A DNA stretch of 64,000 bases, taken from Leucobacter luti (lineage in GTDB: Bacteria > Actinomycetota > Actinomycetes > Actinomycetales > Microbacteriaceae). Made by a program: the position numbers and the translations under genes. The notes beneath the pieces are model-generated. The model did no database searches. It was not told the DNA's origin and was given only the letters and a program-made list of their open reading frames with translations. The stretch's first letter is position 1. Every line of letters begins with the position of its first letter. The DNA lies in assembly GCF_004217175.1 (NCBI RefSeq), contig NZ_SHKI01000004.1, forward strand, positions 520,730 to 584,729, written 5' to 3'. Below are positions 28,307 through 36,169 of the stretch, piece by piece.

Positions 28307-29351
28307 GGCGCTGCCTCAGGAGCAGCGTGATGAACACGACGGATCCGACGAGCCCCAGAACCATCGAGACCGGAATCTCGAACGGCATGCGGATGGTGCG
28401 GCCGATGAGGTCGCACGCGACGACCAGCGCGATGCCGCCGAGACAGACCCACGGCAGGTTGCTGCGGACGTTGTCGCCGCGGACCATTGACACGATGTTT
28501 GGCACCACCAGGCCGAGGAACGGGAGGAACCCGACCACCACGGTCGTGACCCCCGCGGCGACGGCCACGAGCGCCGTTCCTGCGATGAGGATCACGTTGT
28601 AGGGCACGCCCACGCTCGTGGCCACGTCTTTGCCGAGCCCCGCGACCGTGATCCGGTCGGCGAGCAGGAAGACAAGGATCGTGACCACGGCGACCACCCA
28701 GAGCACCTCGTAGCGACCGCGCACCACTGCCGTGAAACTGCCCATGAACCAGGTGCCCACCATTTGGAGCATGTTGAACTGGGCCGCGAGAAACGTGGTG
28801 AGCGCGCTGACCACGGCACCCAGCATGATCCCGATCAGCGGCACGACCAGCATGGTACGGATCGCGATCCGGCGCAGGATCAGCATGAAGATCATCGCGC
28901 CCACGAAGGCGGAAATACTCGCGAGCACCATGCGGGTGGGGAGCCCTGCGTCGGGGACGAGCAGCACAGTGAGCAAGAGTCCGAGCGCCGCCCACTCGGT
29001 GGTCCCCGAGGTGGTGGCGTCGACGAAGCGGTTCTGCGTGAGCATCTGCATCACGAGCCCGCTCGTGGCCATCGCAGCCCCGGCGAGGAGGAGCGCGAGG
29101 GTGCGCGGCACGCGCGTGATCCAGAACATCTCGGTGCCGAACTCGCCGTCCCCGATGTCGTACACGCCCACCAGCAGCGAGGCCGCGAGCAGACCCGCTA
29201 CGACGAGCGAGGCGACCAGTAGCGGCCAGGGTCCGCGGCCCCGCCGTGCCCGCGGGGCGCCGTCTGGGGACCCGGGCGCGGGGCCCCCGCTCGGGTGAGG
29301 GGGAGCCCCGCGGCCGCGGCCGCGCTGGGCCGCGTCAGAGGTCACGGTCAT
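28299..29351 (-). CDS. Iron-siderophore ABC transporter permease (FecCD family), first
   Basis: A 350-residue FecCD permease. After a disordered Gly/Pro/Arg-rich N-terminus of about 40 residues come the membrane helices, with the landmarks RVPRTLALLLAGAAMATSG, MQMLTQNRFVDATTSGTTE and the coupling helix GLGKDVATSVGVPYN followed by VGFLPFLGLVVPNIV. It pairs with the next permease as a heterodimer. I start it at ATG 29351, which overlaps the stop of the binding protein gene (ATGA); longer in-frame starts run into that gene. Confidence 0.92.
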   Translation of the reverse strand: MTVTSDAAQRGRGRGAPPHPSGGPAPGSPDGAPRARRGRGPWPLLVASLVVAGLLAASLLVGVYDIGDGEFGTEMFWITRVPRTLALLLAGAAMATSGLVMQMLTQNRFVDATTSGTTEWAALGLLLTVLLVPDAGLPTRMVLASISAFVGAMIFMLILRRIAIRTMLVVPLIGIMLGAVVSALTTFLAAQFNMLQMVGTWFMGSFTAVVRGRYEVLWVVAVVTILVFLLADRITVAGLGKDVATSVGVPYNVILIAGTALVAVAAGVTTVVVGFLPFLGLVVPNIVSMVRGDNVRSNLPWVCLGGIALVVACDLIGRTIRMPFEIPVSMVLGLVGSVVFITLLLRQRRG

Positions 29352-30343
29352 GCGGCGTTGAACGCGTCCCGCATCTGCTCGAAGAGGGTCGTGTACGCCT
29401 GGATGTCCTCCGTGACGTAGAAGGTGGGATCCAGGTAGATCACCTGGTCCTTCTGCACGGCGGGAACGTTCTTCAGCGCCTCGGATCCGGCGATCAGCTC
29501 GTCCGCGGGAACTGATCCGGGCTCGGGCTCGGAGAACGACGCGTCGCGATCGAGCACGATGATCCACTCGGGGTTCGACTCCGCGATCGCCTCGACGCTG
29601 ATGTCGTCGCCGTGCGAGGCGTCCTCGGCGGGGCGGTCAATCGCCGGGGTGAGGTCGAGTGCGGTGAAGACCGGCCCCACGCTGCGGCCGGACCCGGCGG
29701 CGGCGAACTCGATCTTGCCGGCGGAGGTGATCAGGCCCATGACGCTGTCGGTGCCGTTGTAGGCGCTCTTCGCGTCGTCGATCGCGGTGTCGAGGGCCTC
29801 GTTCAGCTCGGCCGCCTCGGCTTCGCGGTCAAAGATCTGACCGAGGATCGTGCTTTCCCGCTGCAGCTCGCTGAACACGTCTTCCCCGTCGCGCGGCGCG
29901 ATGTCGATCACCGTGGCGTCGGGGTTCTGCGCAACGAGGTCGTCGTAGGCGTCGCCGAAGCGGTAGCCGCCGATGATGAGGTCGGGGCTCGCCGCGACGA
30001 TGGTCTCGAGGTTTGGCTCACGGTGGGTCCCCACGTCACCGACGGTGTCGTCGTCGGTGTATGTGGGCCAGACGTCTCCCATGATGCCCTTGGGGGCGGC
30101 GACGAGCGGCACGTCCCACTCGCTCAGGGTCTCGAACACGTGGTTGTCGAGGGCGACGACCCGCTGCGGATTCGACTGCATCTCGACCTCGCCGTGATTA
30201 TCGGTGAAGGTGATCGTCGTCGAGGCCTCGGGCGCCGGCGCTGATTCTTCGGGCGCTGCGTTGCCGGTGCAGGACGACAGGAGCAGGGCGGCTCCGATGG
30301 CGAGGGCGGCTGCCGCGGAGGTGCGGAGCGGGCGAATTGACAC
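29348..30343 (-). CDS. Iron-siderophore ABC transporter substrate-binding lipoprotein
   Basis: A 331-residue class III binding protein. The lipobox LLSSC puts the lipidated Cys at residue 25, so it is anchored outside the membrane. The TroA/FepB fold is seen in RVVALDNHVFETLSEWDVPL, PDLIIGGYRFGDAYDDL and the C-terminal PEWIIVLDRD and VIYLDPTFYVTEDIQAYTTL segments, close to the YclQ/CeuE type that takes catecholate or petrobactin-like siderophores. First gene of the operon; GTG start. The upstream region has a possible iron-dependent control site at about 30449-30466. Confidence 0.9.
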   Translation of the reverse strand: MSIRPLRTSAAAALAIGAALLLSSCTGNAAPEESAPAPEASTTITFTDNHGEVEMQSNPQRVVALDNHVFETLSEWDVPLVAAPKGIMGDVWPTYTDDDTVGDVGTHREPNLETIVAASPDLIIGGYRFGDAYDDLVAQNPDATVIDIAPRDGEDVFSELQRESTILGQIFDREAEAAELNEALDTAIDDAKSAYNGTDSVMGLITSAGKIEFAAAGSGRSVGPVFTALDLTPAIDRPAEDASHGDDISVEAIAESNPEWIIVLDRDASFSEPEPGSVPADELIAGSEALKNVPAVQKDQVIYLDPTFYVTEDIQAYTTLFEQMRDAFNAA

Positions 30344-30498
30344 GGTGTTCCTTACTGTTGGGGGGCAGGGGAAACGGAGCTACTCAGAGGCGCAGCAACG
30401 CGGGGGACGAGCCGCGGGGCCACCGACTCTGCGGGGCGCACGGGCACGCCTCTTACCCTATGCTTACATTCATCTGATGTTCAAGTTGACCAAACAAA

Positions 30499-30535
30499 AC
30501 CCCGCTTGCCGCGGAGGTTCTGCGACAAGCGGGGT
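30499..30535 (-). terminator. Terminator downstream of the aldolase gene
   Basis: A 10-bp stem (30499-30508 with 30526-30535) is followed on the minus strand by a TTTTGTTT tract, a classical rho-independent shape. It separates the aldolase transcript from the iron operon. Confidence 0.75.
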
Positions 30536-30562
30536 GATGCGAGAGCGTGGTAACGCTGAAGA

Positions 30563-30631
30563 CAGGGGCACCACTGGAGTCAGGGGCGCCGCTGGAGACA
30601 GGGGCGTCATCTGGAATCAGGGGCGCCCCTG
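30563..30631. repeat. Four imperfect 18-bp tandem repeats
   Basis: Units of the form CAGGGGCGCCGCTGGAGA repeat four times head to tail with changes at a few positions; the last is shortened. They lie just downstream of the aldolase stop. There are no spacers, so this is not a CRISPR array. Confidence 0.7.
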
Positions 30632-30671
30632 GCAAGCGGGCAGCGCGGGAAATCGGCCCGGAGCAGCGTCC

Positions 30672-31304
30672 CTAGGCGTGGTGCAAGCCCGGCATGTGCT
30701 CTGCCGGGAAGCGCGTCTCGGTGTCGCCGAGCTGGCGCGCGAACGCGGTTGCCTTCGCGGCGTCCTCAAGGTTCAGCGCGCGGCGATAGGTCATCTCGAT
30801 GCTGTCACCCACCACGGTGCAGCCGTGGTGCTGCATGACCACGCAGTCGTGCTCCACCAGCTGCGCCGCCGCGGTGTCGGCGAGCTCGTCCGAGCCGTTT
30901 GGATAGAACGGGGTCACGCCGATCGAGCCAACATAGAAGGCGTGATCAAGGGTCAGAAGGCGGATCTCAATGCCGAGCGAGGCGAGCAGGACCGCGTGGT
31001 GCGGGTGCAGGTGCAGCACGGTGGTGATGTCCGGCCGCGCGAGGTAGGCGCGCTGGTGGAGCTTCCACTCGCTCGACGGGCTCGGGTTGCCCGAGACCAC
31101 CGTCCCGGCAAGGTTGATCACGGAGAAATCTCCGGGACGGAGTCGATCGAGCCAGGTGCCGGATCCGGTGACGATGAAGTGCTCTTCGTCGAGCCGAGCC
31201 GAGAGGTTTCCGCCGCTCGCGAGGACGAGGCCGCGACGAACGACGTCGGCTCCGATTTCGGAGAGTTCCAGGGCAGCTGCCGCCCCCTCGTGCGTGTGCA
31301 ACAT
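30672..31304 (-). CDS. Class II aldolase (fuculose-1-phosphate aldolase type), probable 5-deoxyribulose/5-methylthioribulose-1-phosphate aldolase
   Basis: A 210-residue Zn-dependent aldolase of the AraD/FucA fold. The conserved N-terminal motif is LASGGNLSARL (28-38); metal ligands are visible as His98 and His100 in HLHPHH and His159/160 in MQHHG, and the acid/base Glu is E79 in SSEW. Beside the mtnA- and mtnK-type genes it would split 5-methylthioribulose-1-P or 5-deoxyribulose-1-P into DHAP and an aldehyde (DHAP shunt). MtnB dehydratase shares the fold and is the main alternative, but no mtnC or mtnD is near. It has its own promoter candidate at about 31405-31432 with a palindrome overlapping the -35. 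Confidence 0.82.
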   Translation of the reverse strand: MLHTHEGAAAALELSEIGADVVRRGLVLASGGNLSARLDEEHFIVTGSGTWLDRLRPGDFSVINLAGTVVSGNPSPSSEWKLHQRAYLARPDITTVLHLHPHHAVLLASLGIEIRLLTLDHAFYVGSIGVTPFYPNGSDELADTAAAQLVEHDCVVMQHHGCTVVGDSIEMTYRRALNLEDAAKATAFARQLGDTETRFPAEHMPGLHHA

Positions 31305-31402
31305 ACGGTTCTTCTTTCAGCTTGGCGCTCGCGCGGGCTTCGGCGGCCGCCGAAGTAGTCGGGCTTCGCGCCAGCGTACTCGGATGGCGCGAACCACGCA
31401 TT

Positions 31403-31437
31403 ATTTTCTGCCACGAACACCTCAGTTGTCAAACAAC
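31403..31437 (-). promoter_or_regulatory. Aldolase promoter with operator candidate
   Basis: On the minus strand a perfect TTGACA -35 overlaps the inverted repeat GTTGT-CAA-ACAAC (31425-31437), followed by an A/T-rich -10 region (AGAAAATAAT). The operator candidate shares TTGTCA with the palindrome in front of the isomerase gene, so the GntR-type regulator could bind both. Confidence 0.55.
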
Positions 31438-31505
31438 AGAAGCATAAATTGCGACAGCGGTTCTCACAAAACCCTGCACGGTGTCCAGCTGCGCGGGCGA
31501 TTCGC

Positions 31506-32222
31506 CTACCCGGAGCGTCGAATCGTGAACGCGTAGCGCCCCTCAAGGAAATACGTGCGCGAGTACAGCAGCGGCCGATCCGAGCGGTCGAAGTGGACCT
31601 GATCCAGCAGCACGTAGAGCGCCGAGCGCCCCAGCGGCACGTCCCACCCGATGCGATCCGACTGGACGGCGTGTACCTCCGCGACCGCGTGGTGCGGGTG
31701 CATCTCGCGCACGTTGCGCAGGTATGCAAAGAGCGAACCCACCACGGACTCGGGATCCGCGCCGGCGGGGAACACGCCCTCCGGCATGAGGTCGTACGAG
31801 TACGCAACCACCTCCCCGTCGGCGAGGATCGTGCGGCGCAGCTCAAGCGCGTGCGCATCTCCCGCGACCTGGAGCTTCTCCGCCTCGTCCGGCATCAGTG
31901 GCCGCACCACGCGCCCCTTGTAGATCATTCCGGGCTCGCGCCCGGTGTTGCGAATCGACTCGGTGATCGAGTCAAGCCGCTCGAGCCCCGCGGTGACCGC
32001 CGGACTCTCCGACACGAAGGTGCCAACGCCGTGCTGCGTGCGCACAAGCGCGATCGTCTCGAGCTCGCGCAGGGCCGCGCGCACCGTGGGCCGAGAGACC
32101 CCGAATCGCATGGCGAGCTGCGCCTCCGTGGGGAGGCGCTCCCCCTCGCCAAACTCCTCCGCGCGTATGGCGGCCCGCAGCCCATCAGCAACCAGCGCCA
32201 CGCGTGATCCCGGCCGTGCCAT
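31506..32222 (-). CDS. GntR/HutC-family regulator with UTRA ligand domain
   Basis: A 238-residue regulator. Residues 5-70 are the winged HTH (LRAAIRAEEFGEGERLPTEA, MRFGVSRPTVRAALRELE, VGTFVS). Residues of about 90-235 form the UTRA domain that binds small ligands, often phosphorylated sugars (LELRRTILADGEVVAYSYD, PLLYSRTYFLEGRYAFTIRR). The start ATG at 32222 has a GAAGGAGG site. It lies between the aldolase gene (same strand) and the divergent mtnA-type operon, so it most likely controls both in response to a pathway intermediate such as a 5-deoxypentose 1-phosphate. Confidence 0.9.
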   Translation of the reverse strand: MARPGSRVALVADGLRAAIRAEEFGEGERLPTEAQLAMRFGVSRPTVRAALRELETIALVRTQHGVGTFVSESPAVTAGLERLDSITESIRNTGREPGMIYKGRVVRPLMPDEAEKLQVAGDAHALELRRTILADGEVVAYSYDLMPEGVFPAGADPESVVGSLFAYLRNVREMHPHHAVAEVHAVQSDRIGWDVPLGRSALYVLLDQVHFDRSDRPLLYSRTYFLEGRYAFTIRRSG

Positions 32223-32312
32223 GCCCGCCTCCTTCGTGTGCGGGCACCTGCGGCCCTGCAATCAATGCACCCAGTCTAGGACACTGCCAAAATGACGATT
32301 GATTGATCTCAC

Positions 32313-32341
32313 TTGACAAGTTGTCAGTCAACCGAATAGCT
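32313..32341 (+). promoter_or_regulatory. Promoter/operator of the isomerase-importer-kinase operon
   Basis: A consensus -35 TTGACA (32313-32318) is followed 17 bases later by AATAGC/ATAGCT as a -10. A perfect inverted repeat TGACAA-G-TTGTCA (32314-32326) overlaps the -35. A repressor bound here would block transcription; the adjacent GntR-type protein is the natural candidate. Confidence 0.6.
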
Positions 32342-32401
32342 TTCTCGCGATACCTCGCACTCCGCGAGTACGACACTGAGGTCGAAGGGATCGACAACAC
32401 T

Positions 32402-33445
32402 ATGTTTCGCGCTATCGAGTGGATTGACGCCGCAGCAGATTCACACATCCGCCTGATCGACCAGACTCGTCTCCCCGGCGCGGAGGTGTACCTCGAAATC
32501 ACGGAGGTCTCGCAGCTGATCGACGCGATCCAGTGCCTCGCCGTGCGCGGCGCCCCGGCACTTGGCGCCGCCGGCGGCTACGGTGTCGCCCTCGCGCTGC
32601 TTGAGGCAGAGCGCAAGCAGTGGGACGCGGACACGCTCACGGCCACGATTGACGCACTCGCGAACGCGCGCCCCACGGCGGTGAACCTCGCGTGGGGTGC
32701 CGGCCGGGTCGCGGCCGTCCGCGCCGCCGGTTTCGACCGCGCTCTCGCGGAGGCCCACGCGATCGCCGCCGACGACGAGCGCTCGAACCGCGAGCTGTCG
32801 CGCCTCGGCGCCGACTGGCTGCTCGCCCGCGTGGGCGACCGCCCGCTGCGCGCGGTGACCCACTGCAACACCGGCGCCCTCGCGACCGCGGCCTGGGGCA
32901 CCGCGTACGGAATTCTCCACGAGCTACACAACCGCGGCAAGCTTGAGCTCGTCTACGTGGACGAGACCCGCCCGCTGCTCCAGGGGACCCGGCTGACCAG
33001 CTGGGAACTGCACCACGACGGCATCCCGCACGTCGTTGAGGTGGACGGCGCGGCCTCCAGCACGATTCTGCGCGGCCTCGTCGACTTCGCGGTCATCGGC
33101 GCCGACCGCATCACCGCGAACGGCGACACCGCCAACAAGGTGGGCTCCGTGGCGCTGGCTCTCGCGTGCGAGCGCCGCGGGATCCCGTTCGTCGTCGCGG
33201 CGCCGTACTCGACCGTCGACGAGGCGACCGCCACGGGCGACGAGATCGAGATCGAAGAGCGCGGCGACGAGGAGGTCCTCGCGTTTGGCGGCGTCTCCGT
33301 AGCCACCCCCGGCGTGACGGCCTTCAACCCCGCATTCGACGTCACCCCGAACGACCTGATCTCCGCGATCGTGACCGAGCGCGGCGTCGTCGAGCCGAAA
33401 GCCGACGCGCAGCCGCTCTTCGGCCCCGGCCCCGCGACCAACTGA
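32402..33445 (+). CDS. mtnA: S-methyl-5-thioribose-1-phosphate isomerase (MtnA type)
   Basis: A 347-residue aldose-ketose isomerase of the MtnA/eIF2B-like family. It would turn 5-methylthioribose-1-P, or 5-deoxyribose-1-P, into the ribulose-1-P form. Landmarks: RGAPALGAAGGYGVAL (49-64), the catalytic Cys155 in THCNTGALAT, ETRPLLQGTRLTSWEL (188-203) and catalytic Asp235 in VIGADRITANGDTANKVG. The start is ATG 32402 (MFRAIEWIDAA), the usual family start; an upstream in-frame extension would begin inside the promoter. First gene of a five-gene operon. Confidence 0.93.
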   Translation: MFRAIEWIDAAADSHIRLIDQTRLPGAEVYLEITEVSQLIDAIQCLAVRGAPALGAAGGYGVALALLEAERKQWDADTLTATIDALANARPTAVNLAWGAGRVAAVRAAGFDRALAEAHAIAADDERSNRELSRLGADWLLARVGDRPLRAVTHCNTGALATAAWGTAYGILHELHNRGKLELVYVDETRPLLQGTRLTSWELHHDGIPHVVEVDGAASSTILRGLVDFAVIGADRITANGDTANKVGSVALALACERRGIPFVVAAPYSTVDEATATGDEIEIEERGDEEVLAFGGVSVATPGVTAFNPAFDVTPNDLISAIVTERGVVEPKADAQPLFGPGPATN

Positions 33446-33476
33446 TCCACCCACACCACCCTCCGAAAGGAACGCA

Positions 33477-34580
33477 ATGATGCGAAAGACCACCACCGCC
33501 GCGCTCAGCGTCGCGGCACTCATCGCGCTCGGCCTTGCCGGGTGCACCCAGGGCGAGCCCGCGGCCTCCTCGGGCTCCACGAGCGACTCCGGCGCGGTCG
33601 CCGAGGCGAGCGCCGACGCTCCGGCCCCGTTCGACGAGGACGGCGTCAAGATCGCCATCGTGCAGCAGTCGGGCCAGGGCGACTACTTCCAGCAGTACCT
33701 GAACGGCACCCGCCAGCAGGCCGACGCGCTCGGTGTTGAGCTCTCGGTCTTCGACGCGCAGGGCGACAACGCCACGCAGGCGACGCAGCTCGACCAGGCG
33801 ATCGCGTCGGGGGTCTCGGGCATCATCGTGCGCCACGGCTTGCCCGACACCCTGTGCGAGGGCGTCAACAAGGCGATCGACGCGGGCATCGTCGTCGCGA
33901 TTTACGACGTCGAGATCAAGGAGTGCGCTCCCGAGGCCGTGCAGACGCAGCAGTCTGACGCCCTCATGGCGTCGCTCGTGCTCGATCAGATGGCCAAGGA
34001 CATCGGCCAGGACGTGCCGGTCGGGTACGTCAACTACGACGGGATCGCACCGCTCGACCGCCGCGACGTCGTGTGGCAGCAGTACCTGAAAGATCAGGGC
34101 TGGGAGCAGAAGTTCAAGACCGGCAACTTCACCAACTCCTCGGCGACCGACTCCGCACCGATGGTGACGGCGGCCGTGCAGGCGAACGCCGATATCAAGG
34201 CGATCTACTCGCCCTACGACGAGTTCGCGAAGGGCACGCTGACCGGCCTGGACCAGGTCCCGGGCACCGAGGACATCCTCGTCTACGGCGCCGACATCTC
34301 GACCGCCGACATCGAGCTGATGACGGCGGAGGGCAGCCGCTGGACGGCGACCGGCGCAACCGACCCGAACGCGATCGGCGCCGCCGTGATGCGCACGCTC
34401 GCGCTGCAGATGGCCGGTGAGCTGGACGAGACGACGGTGGAGTTCCCGCCGATCCTCGTGACGCAGGAGATGCTCCGCGAGAACGACATCAAGAACATGG
34501 ATGATCTGCGCGCGGCCGAGCCGAAGCTCAACATCTCAGACGTCTCGGGCGCCGACTGGATCCCGGTCGTCTCTTTCTAA
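33477..34580 (+). CDS. Sugar ABC transporter substrate-binding lipoprotein (RbsB-like)
   Basis: A 367-residue periplasmic-binding-protein-like lipoprotein. The signal ends in LGLAGC, making Cys23 the lipidated residue. The type I fold begins at VKIAIVQQSGQGDYFQQYLN, with the hinge-region strands GVSGIIVRHG, VPVGYVNYDG and DILVYGADIS, as in ribose/galactose/autoinducer binding proteins. Four Cys outside the lipobox are few (LCEG, KECAP). Placed between the isomerase and its ATPase and permease, it probably captures 5-methylthioribose or 5-deoxyribose. An AAAGGA site precedes the ATG. Confidence 0.9.
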   Translation: MMRKTTTAALSVAALIALGLAGCTQGEPAASSGSTSDSGAVAEASADAPAPFDEDGVKIAIVQQSGQGDYFQQYLNGTRQQADALGVELSVFDAQGDNATQATQLDQAIASGVSGIIVRHGLPDTLCEGVNKAIDAGIVVAIYDVEIKECAPEAVQTQQSDALMASLVLDQMAKDIGQDVPVGYVNYDGIAPLDRRDVVWQQYLKDQGWEQKFKTGNFTNSSATDSAPMVTAAVQANADIKAIYSPYDEFAKGTLTGLDQVPGTEDILVYGADISTADIELMTAEGSRWTATGATDPNAIGAAVMRTLALQMAGELDETTVEFPPILVTQEMLRENDIKNMDDLRAAEPKLNISDVSGADWIPVVSF

Positions 34581-34641
34581 CCCCCTGAGCGGGTGCCCGG
34601 CCAGCGCCCGGCACCCGCTCCACCACGAGGAGTGTGCACGC

Positions 34642-36168
34642 ATGCATTCGACGGATTCACCGCAGGCACCCGCGCTGCGCCTCGTCGGGCTGACGAAGAA
34701 CTTCGGCGCCAACCGGGTGCTGAAGGGCGTTGAGCTCGACCTCGTCCCCGGCACGGTGACGGCGCTGCTCGGTGCGAACGGCGCCGGAAAATCAACACTG
34801 ATCAAGATCCTCGCCGGGGTCCACGCCCCAACGGGCGGCGAGCTGCTCCTCTCGGGGGAGCCCACCGACTTCGAATCCCCCATGGCCGCGGCGCGCGCCG
34901 GCGTGCGCACGGTGCACCAGCGCATCGACGATGCGATCGTGCCGGGCCTGAGCGTGGCCGAAAACCTCCTCTTCGAGGAGATCGCGCTGAAGGAGGTGCG
35001 CTCGATCGCGTCGCTGCGCTCGCTCCTGCCGCGCGCGCGAGAGATCGCGGCGACGCTCGACCTCGACTGGGACGACGCGTTCCTGCGCCAGGACGTGCAC
35101 GAGCTCGGCATCGCCGACTGCCAAATGCTGCTCCTCGCCCGCGCGCTCTCGACGACCCCGCAGGTGCTCATCCTCGACGAGCCCACCTCGACGCTGTCGC
35201 AGAACGAAGCGGAGCGACTCTTCGCGCTCGTGACGAAGCTGCGGGATCGCGGCGTGGCGATCCTCTACGTGTCGCACCGGCTCAGCGAGATCAATGCCCT
35301 CGCGGATCGCCTGGCCGTGCTCCGCGACGGCCGGATCGTGAATGCGCAGCGGCTGCCGTTCGACCTGCAGGCCGCCGTCGCGGCGATGCTCGGCGAGGGC
35401 GTCCTCGCCGACGCCGCCGAGCTCGAGGAGCTGCGCGGCGAGACGACCGCGCTCGCGCTTCGCGGCATCCGCGTGCTCCCCGAGAGCGCGCCCATCGACC
35501 TCGATATCCAGGCGGGCGAGGTGACCGGGATCATCGGCCTGATCGGTGCCGGAAAGACCGAGCTCGCTGAGACCGTGTTTGGCGCGCGCAAGCTCGGCCA
35601 CGGTTCGATGCAGCTCGACGCGCGGCCGTTCGCGCCGCGCGATCCCAAGCAGGCGATCACCCGCGGCGTGTACCTCGTCCCCGAGGACCGCGCCGCTCAG
35701 GGGATGCTCCCCGGGTGGTCGGTGATGCGCACCCTGTCGCTCCCGTTCCTGGCCGACTTTGTGCGCGGCGGCATCCTCAAGCCGGGGCGCGAGCGCGACG
35801 CCGGCGCCAGCGCGATCGACCGTTTCTCCGTGGTCACGACCGGGCCGGAGCAGTCGCTCGACGCGCTCTCCGGCGGCAACCAGCAGAAGGTCATGGTGGC
35901 GCGCTGGATGCAGCGCTCCCCGCGCGTTCTGCTCCTCGACGAGCCGTTCCGCGGCGTCGACATCGGCGCCCGCCGGGTCATCTCGCAGCGGGCGCGTGAG
36001 CAGGCGGCCGAGGGCAGTGCCGTCGTGATGATCTGCAGCGACGTCGACGAGATCCGCGAGATGGCGGACCGCATCATCGTGATGGTCGAGGGCCGCATTA
36101 CGCTCGACGGCCGCGCCGCAGACATCCGCAACGAACAGATCATCAACAGCATGACGGAGGTGGCCTGA
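34642..36168 (+). CDS. Sugar ABC transporter ATP-binding protein (RbsA-like, two NBDs)
   Basis: A 508-residue double ATPase. NBD1 has Walker A GANGAGKST (44-52) and Walker B LILDEPTSTL, but its signature is degenerate (ELGIADCQM, about 154-162, against the usual LS-x-A/G-x-QQM). NBD2 has Walker A GLIGAGKTE (299-307; most relatives have GAGRTE), signature LSGGNQQKV (409-417) and Walker B LLLDEPFRGVD. Each pair of sites in such importers is often asymmetric, so NBD1 may be a weak site. The stop is one base from the permease ATG. Confidence 0.92.
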   Translation: MHSTDSPQAPALRLVGLTKNFGANRVLKGVELDLVPGTVTALLGANGAGKSTLIKILAGVHAPTGGELLLSGEPTDFESPMAAARAGVRTVHQRIDDAIVPGLSVAENLLFEEIALKEVRSIASLRSLLPRAREIAATLDLDWDDAFLRQDVHELGIADCQMLLLARALSTTPQVLILDEPTSTLSQNEAERLFALVTKLRDRGVAILYVSHRLSEINALADRLAVLRDGRIVNAQRLPFDLQAAVAAMLGEGVLADAAELEELRGETTALALRGIRVLPESAPIDLDIQAGEVTGIIGLIGAGKTELAETVFGARKLGHGSMQLDARPFAPRDPKQAITRGVYLVPEDRAAQGMLPGWSVMRTLSLPFLADFVRGGILKPGRERDAGASAIDRFSVVTTGPEQSLDALSGGNQQKVMVARWMQRSPRVLLLDEPFRGVDIGARRVISQRAREQAAEGSAVVMICSDVDEIREMADRIIVMVEGRITLDGRAADIRNEQIINSMTEVA

Positions 36169-36169
36169 G

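Larger units (their letters stand above)
30344..30671. other. Intergenic control region of the iron operon and 3' region of the aldolase gene
   Basis: This 328-bp stretch has no gene. On the minus strand, in order of transcription, it holds four imperfect 18-bp tandem repeats (30563-30631), a terminator (30499-30535), and an AT-richer segment with a -35-like TTGAAC and TAGGGT -10 candidate near 30450-30480 that could drive the iron operon. The partly symmetrical segment CTTACCCTATGCTTAC (30450-30465) is a weak DtxR/IdeR-box candidate. Confidence 0.55.

Noticed and set aside
30563..30631. CRISPR-like direct repeats
   Set aside because: Units are head to tail without unique spacers, only four, and no cas gene is near.
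30672..31304. Aldolase as MtnB (methylthioribulose-1-phosphate dehydratase)
   Set aside because: Same fold, but the residue pattern is closer to fuculose aldolase and mtnC/mtnD are not in the cluster. Not excluded experimentally.
32402..33445. MtnA-type gene as ribose-1,5-bisphosphate isomerase or eIF2B-like protein
   Set aside because: The Cys155/Asp235 pair and the adjacent mtnK and aldolase fit MtnA best; no RuBisCO or AMP phosphorylase is nearby.
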